This document shows, one piece after another, positions 59,444 through 64,000 of a stretch of 64,000 bases of DNA (position 1 is the first letter of the stretch; each line of letters opens with the position of its first letter). The notes under the pieces were generated by a model. The model was not told where the DNA came from, made no database searches, and worked only from the letters and a program-made list of their open reading frames with translations. The DNA comes from Bryoerythrophyllum caledonicum (lineage: Eukaryota > Streptophyta > Bryopsida > Pottiales > Pottiaceae): assembly GCA_963971425.1 (NCBI GenBank), contig OZ020518.1, positions 18,232,990-18,296,989 on the forward strand, in the 5' to 3' direction. The position numbers and the translations under genes are program-made.

Positions 59444-60922
59444 CCTACGGGAGAAAAAGTAACAAATATTGAACTTCTTCATAAAACACAAGCTCCACAA
59501 TTATCTTAGTGACAATTCACAAACAATTCGAAATTCAATGGCAAGGTTCAAAGAAAAAAATCAGCAGTATTCTTGGTTTTTGCAGAAACATCCCTAGTCG
59601 GTAAAGGGTTAATAAGGACTCTTATAGAGGGACATCTAAGCTCTTCCACATCTACCGTATGCAGCAGTCACTTTTGCCACCTATGTGCCGAAGTGGTTAT
59701 TATTTCAAATTGTAGTGGGTCAAATGCAATGCGTATCACCTAGATATTACATGGTATCACCTACTCATTAAGCATGTATTGCCTTGGCATTACATGGATA
59801 TTGCCTCTCAAAATTTTCCAAAGTTTTTGGATATTTTGCATTGTGTATCAATTAATAATCAAGTATTTGCAAAAAAACAGACTGGAGTATTGAAAAGTAG
59901 ATTGCTTCTTCCTTGACTCCATATTCAAAAAAACTTATAATTATCTTTTAACTTGTGAATTTAATAAATAATCTTAGCGGTACCCATTTTTGTTTTACAG
60001 TCTCTCATCTACGGGTACTCATTATATGTACAAAAGTGACCGTTGGGTAAGGTATTAGCTATTAACAATAAATGATAGTGGTATTATACATAAAAAGGCA
60101 CTTATCTTATTGGAACTTTGGGCAACTTTACAAATGACTCCAATAACCCCTAAAATATTTTGACTTTGTTTCTTTGATAAAACCATTCTAGGAATTAAGG
60201 TAGAGGCCACCAATTCCGATGAGTAGAATATGCATGGCATTGTGCATGAAAATGGCAAATGCATGAAATGGTGCATGAAGTGACCCAAAACTGATAACTC
60301 AAAATCTAAAAACACCAGTCATTATCGGCATTGGGTCATGAAGTGTGAAATTTTGGGTTGCTCCATTTCAATTGAGCTCTCATTGGTGGCATTGCCTCAA
60401 AAGCCAAACAAGGCCGATCGGCATTGGGTACCCTCCATGAGCTGGTTATCCATGGCATGTCTTCTCCCTTTTACTCACTCTCATTTGTTGGCATTGGGCA
60501 AAGGAGGGCACTAACTTCACCTACTCTACAGATTGATTATGGGCTCCAGTGGTTTTTGGGCTTTTAAATTCTATACCAAATCCAAATCTTTGAGATTAAA
60601 ATTTTAAAAATATTTGTTGAGTTTTTCATTCCTAATTCTGCATCTTTCTATATAAAAGCTTTTGACATACAATGTCATTTGAGTTCCCAACTGGCTTAAG
60701 TGATCGGAATTGGGTGCCTTTACCTTATTATTTTCTAAAAGCATTCTAATATTTATTTCCCAATTGGAGGTACTTCGACATCTACATATTCATTTCCTTC
60801 AGCAAAATTTAATGAATATATACCTATATATATATATATAACCAAAAAAACTCTTGTCAGAAAGGTTATGATTACCTTGTCTAAGAACAAGTAGACACCC
60901 ACATATAATAGAATGTAGAGTA
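59444..60922. other. AT-rich stretch
   Basis: No gene. TAACCCCTAAAA occurs at 60144 and GGTAAAGGGTTAA near 59600. Confidence 0.35.
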
Positions 60923-61330
60923 TAAGGTAGTGGTTGATATTCCCGTGCGAATTTCAGGTTTGCATATTTAGACTTGTGAAAGAAAAAAAATATGATTTTT
61001 GGATGCTTCGCAAAGCTATTGCAAAGGCATCCCCAAAAAAAAACATTTTTTGAGCATTTCTACAATTTTCTATGAATTTTTAAGAACGAAGGCTTAGAGT
61101 GGCCAATAACCGCTCATAGAGTCATGGTGTTCATGAGAGGTTGGATTCTGAAAATAGAGCACTTGTGCACCAATTCGAACCAATCAAAAGTTCTCAATTT
61201 TCCCAAGCATGGGCGGAATTAGAACAAGCTTGGACACTTTCTGAAGCCTGGCTGGTTGGTTTCTGACACACAGCCCCGGAATGTAGGGTGCGACAATTGG
61301 AACTGCACGGAAATATCAACCACTACCTTA
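60923..61330. mobile_element. 408-bp MITE
   Basis: Left end TAAGGTAGTGGTTGATATTC(CCGTGC) and right end are inverted copies over 26 bp with one mismatch. No coding capacity. The target duplication is not clear. Confidence 0.7.
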
Positions 61331-61767
61331 GTGAATGCTATGAAGATGGAGTGGGCCATAAAACTGAGACATTTTCAGGAATGTATGCATAATTTGTCAG
61401 TGTGACGGTGGGTGCTACATTGGAAATAGGCCCTTCCATCTGCTTTAGCCCAAGGTTATCAAATTTGGTATACATGTATTCGTATTCCCAATATGAATAT
61501 ATGTATTAAGTTGTGCTCCGTGAGCAACATCTGGAGTACAAAATGTACTAGTACATCCAAGTACATGTATACAACAAGTATAGTGAGCCCCCTTTACGAC
61601 AGCCGTGTTTGTTCTGCCTATTATAAAGAGAGGCTATTATAATGAAGGGAGTTTTGGTCTAGAAATGTGCAAATGTACTTGGCAAGCCAACTGTTATAAT
61701 GGGAGTGATTATTGTAACAACTGCTATTGTAAAGAAAGCTCATTGTACATCTAACTACGTGTATTTA
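61331..61767. other. intergenic stretch
   Basis: Nothing recognised except repeats of AGTACATGTAT-type words near 61475-61570. Confidence 0.35.
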
Positions 61768-62118
61768 GAGCCGCTTCACATTGAGACTAAGGTCTAGAGC
61801 CCGTCGAATTCCATCAATGAGATTACGAGAATGACCAAAGTTTGGCCTCTTGGCCTTCACACTACAGGCCAAAGGCCAAAGGCTATTGCCCTCTATTGAG
61901 CCTACATGACAACACTTCTAGAGAATTTTGGAAGACCTCTGAAGGGCAAACTTGGGTCGTCATTTTCAACCGACCCAAAATTCCTTCAAGAGGCCATCAA
62001 CTTCCTTCAATTTGTATATTTTTATGTATTTTCAACCCAAGGGTTTGACCTCTCACCATTGTTTGGGTTGAAATTTTGACTGCCGGCCTCTTGACGTAGT
62101 CCCGGTGTGAAGCGGCCC
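61768..62118. mobile_element. 351-bp Harbinger-like MITE
   Basis: Ends GAGCCGCTTCACATTGAGAC and the reverse complement of GGGCCGCTTCACACCGGGAC; about 18 of 22 bases agree. Flanks are TTA (61765-61767) and TCA (62119-62121). Confidence 0.6.
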
Positions 62119-63627
62119 TCAGTTGTCCAAGTACATGTATTCCATAACCTTGCTTCAGGCAGGATCAACAAATCCATGGTAGCAGAGGCAAGTTGGTACA
62201 GAGGTGCCACAAGTTGGTCCACAGTCCCAATCATGTACACCTTAGAGTCAAAATGGCTCAGGAATTGAGGTCAAGGTGGGGCAAGAAGCGCTCCAGTCCC
62301 TAGAGAATGGCGTGATTTACAAGACAGTTTCTTGTGTGGGGACATCATTTCAATCCTAGCTAGACACCATTCTTCATTGCAATGGATATTAACCCTTTGG
62401 CGCCTAGTTCATGTTTCTCCAAACCAAGATATCTGCTGATTTAACCCTTTGAATTAACTTTGAATGGAAATGCAATGCTTAGTTTTAGTATCAAACCTTA
62501 CAAAATTGAACTCAAACCATGACCTAAACTTTGGGAAAATTTGTACAACATTCAAGGTTGATGGAATATATTATAGTGATTAAAGTTACCGTATATTGGT
62601 GATGAAATTGTGGACTTTGGGAGGTATACTACTTCATCCATCAACAGATTCTTGTAAGAATTTTTGTACTTTGAATAAAAGAAGTTCACATATGCTCTAC
62701 ATCGATAGCTTTGCATTGACATATCCTATGTGAAATATTGATGATTTTTTACTTTCTGTCTACTTGATTGTATTAAAAAATGTTCCAAACTTATACAAAT
62801 TAAAACAAAAGTTTTGCATGGAATGAAGAATCTCTTAAAGACAATTTCAATCAAAATTTAAGACCAAAGTCATTTTACATGTGTGTGAAATACAACATAG
62901 TATGCAACATGGTCTTCGTTGTATTTTAGTGTATTTGATGTATTTTGCATTGTATTCCTCGCTATTCCATAGGTTTTATAACTCCAAGTCATGCTCTGAT
63001 TTTTGCAGAGTGTTCATGTGATGCGTGCGCAAATTTGAACTTCAAATTTTGCAACTTAATTCCTCATGGATTTCATGCAAATTGAGTTTCAACATCTCCA
63101 AAGTCCCATTCGGGGTCTTGTGTGGGCTTCAAAGGGTTAAGCCCATTCCAATGATGAATTCTCTCATTTGGCCTCTTGCACATGATGTTAGAATTTTTTT
63201 AGATGCTGGAGAACCATTTTTGTCATACCCTACTTCAGAGTTTTATGATTGCACGTGGTCACAATATATTTCTTCCTCCCGGAAGACTTTCATGGAAACA
63301 CTTTTAATACCATTTAAATTTGTATGTAATGACAAATATTGCAACTCCCCCGGATCATAGTTGACTAAGCTGGTATGGAATCCTCAACTAGTCAAAGTTT
63401 AACCCTTAAATATCAGAAGGTGCCGTTGGTGGCCACCATATTCTACATGTACGGTGTTGTATTTGAATATGATAAGGTTCAAATATTTAAATGATTCCCA
63501 AATGAAAGATGTTAGTTGAAGAATCTTTAATCCAAAGGTGTAAGTCTTCTTAAACTTCAATACATTTTCTGTATTCTATTGAGTAAGATACGGTCATATA
63601 CATACGGTTTTCAACTGACGTTTAAGG
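62119..63627. other. AT-rich stretch
   Basis: No supported gene. An open frame at 63025-63360 gives a 111-residue peptide with no recognised family. Confidence 0.35.
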
Positions 63628-64000
63628 TTAACCCCTGAAAAACTAGGCCTTCTACTTCACCAAAACCACCCCAAAACTACCATTTCGAGATGAAATATTA
63701 TTAGACTTATTCAAATAATTTTTGGCTATTTTCAACTGTTATATATTCAAGCTAACTACTACAAAAAGACATCATAATTTTTTTTGTAAACTTTGACTCT
63801 ACATAAAGAAAGATATGTGCATTTGAAGTGTGAAAAATTGTTCTTTTTTACTGTGCCCGGACAAGTTCAACATACTTTGACTCAAGATAAAGGCAAATTT
63901 TTGTACTGTATAGAGCATAAACTCAATGGACCTATGTTCTAATTTGTGTTAGGTCATTGCATGCTAAAATTCACAAGTAGTAGAGGTGCTTATGAAAAGA
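63628..64000. repeat. direct repeat unit, copy 2
   Basis: Second copy of the 49900-50290 unit, starting TTAACCCCTG and running to the window edge, so its true end is not seen. Confidence 0.75.

Overview
This window looks like nuclear DNA of a land plant, probably a non-seed plant (bryophyte or lycophyte grade); the species cannot be fixed from the sequence. The evidence is a set of plant genes with ordinary GT-AG introns: a phi-class glutathione transferase, the C-terminal part of the cytochrome b6f assembly factor CCB1, a complete TPLATE gene, a gene with RING-like and AP2-like domains, and a HECATE/INDEHISCENT-type bHLH gene. These sit in AT-rich DNA full of nested mobile elements. No RNA genes, CRISPR arrays or bacterial-type operons were seen.

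Layout. 1-14 kb is a repeat graveyard: a LINE fragment, a broken Ty1/copia element split by a 610-bp MITE, a hairpin foldback, a SINE-like copy of a LINE tail, and a broken Ty3/gypsy element with a PHD-like finger that is split by a 3.4-kb terminal-inverted-repeat element carrying a GC-rich island. 15.6-22.6 kb holds the GST gene and three exons of CCB1, both on the minus strand. One 4.5-kb CCB1 intron contains an apparently whole, one-intron tyrosine recombinase gene of the Crypton/DUF3504 kind, with an 85-bp triplicated repeat and a perfect 32-bp palindrome upstream that share a 17-bp motif. 22.6-28.9 kb is a LINE carrying two younger insertions; its ORF has an unusual methyltransferase-like segment between reverse transcriptase and RNase H. 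28.9-33.1 kb is a broken Ty3/gypsy element. 33.4-35.6 kb holds a second copy of the 610-bp MITE and a Harbinger-like element.

36.5-48.2 kb is the gene-rich core: TPLATE (11 exons, plus strand), the RING/AP2-like locus (plus strand, with a Harbinger-type MITE in one intron), and the bHLH gene (minus strand, convergent with the previous gene). 48.2-64 kb is again AT-rich and gene-poor, with a decayed Harbinger transposase, pieces of a Myb/SANT-like gene, several MITEs, and a roughly 370-bp direct repeat about 13.7 kb apart.

The host genes do not form a pathway: TPLATE acts in endocytosis at the plasma membrane, CCB1 in thylakoid cytochrome b6f assembly, GST in the cytosol, and the bHLH and AP2-like proteins in the nucleus. 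The most unusual items are the recombinase gene with its repeat-rich upstream region, the LINE architecture, and the 3.4-kb cargo-bearing element. Exon limits were derived by hand from splice sites and reading frame and should be read as models.
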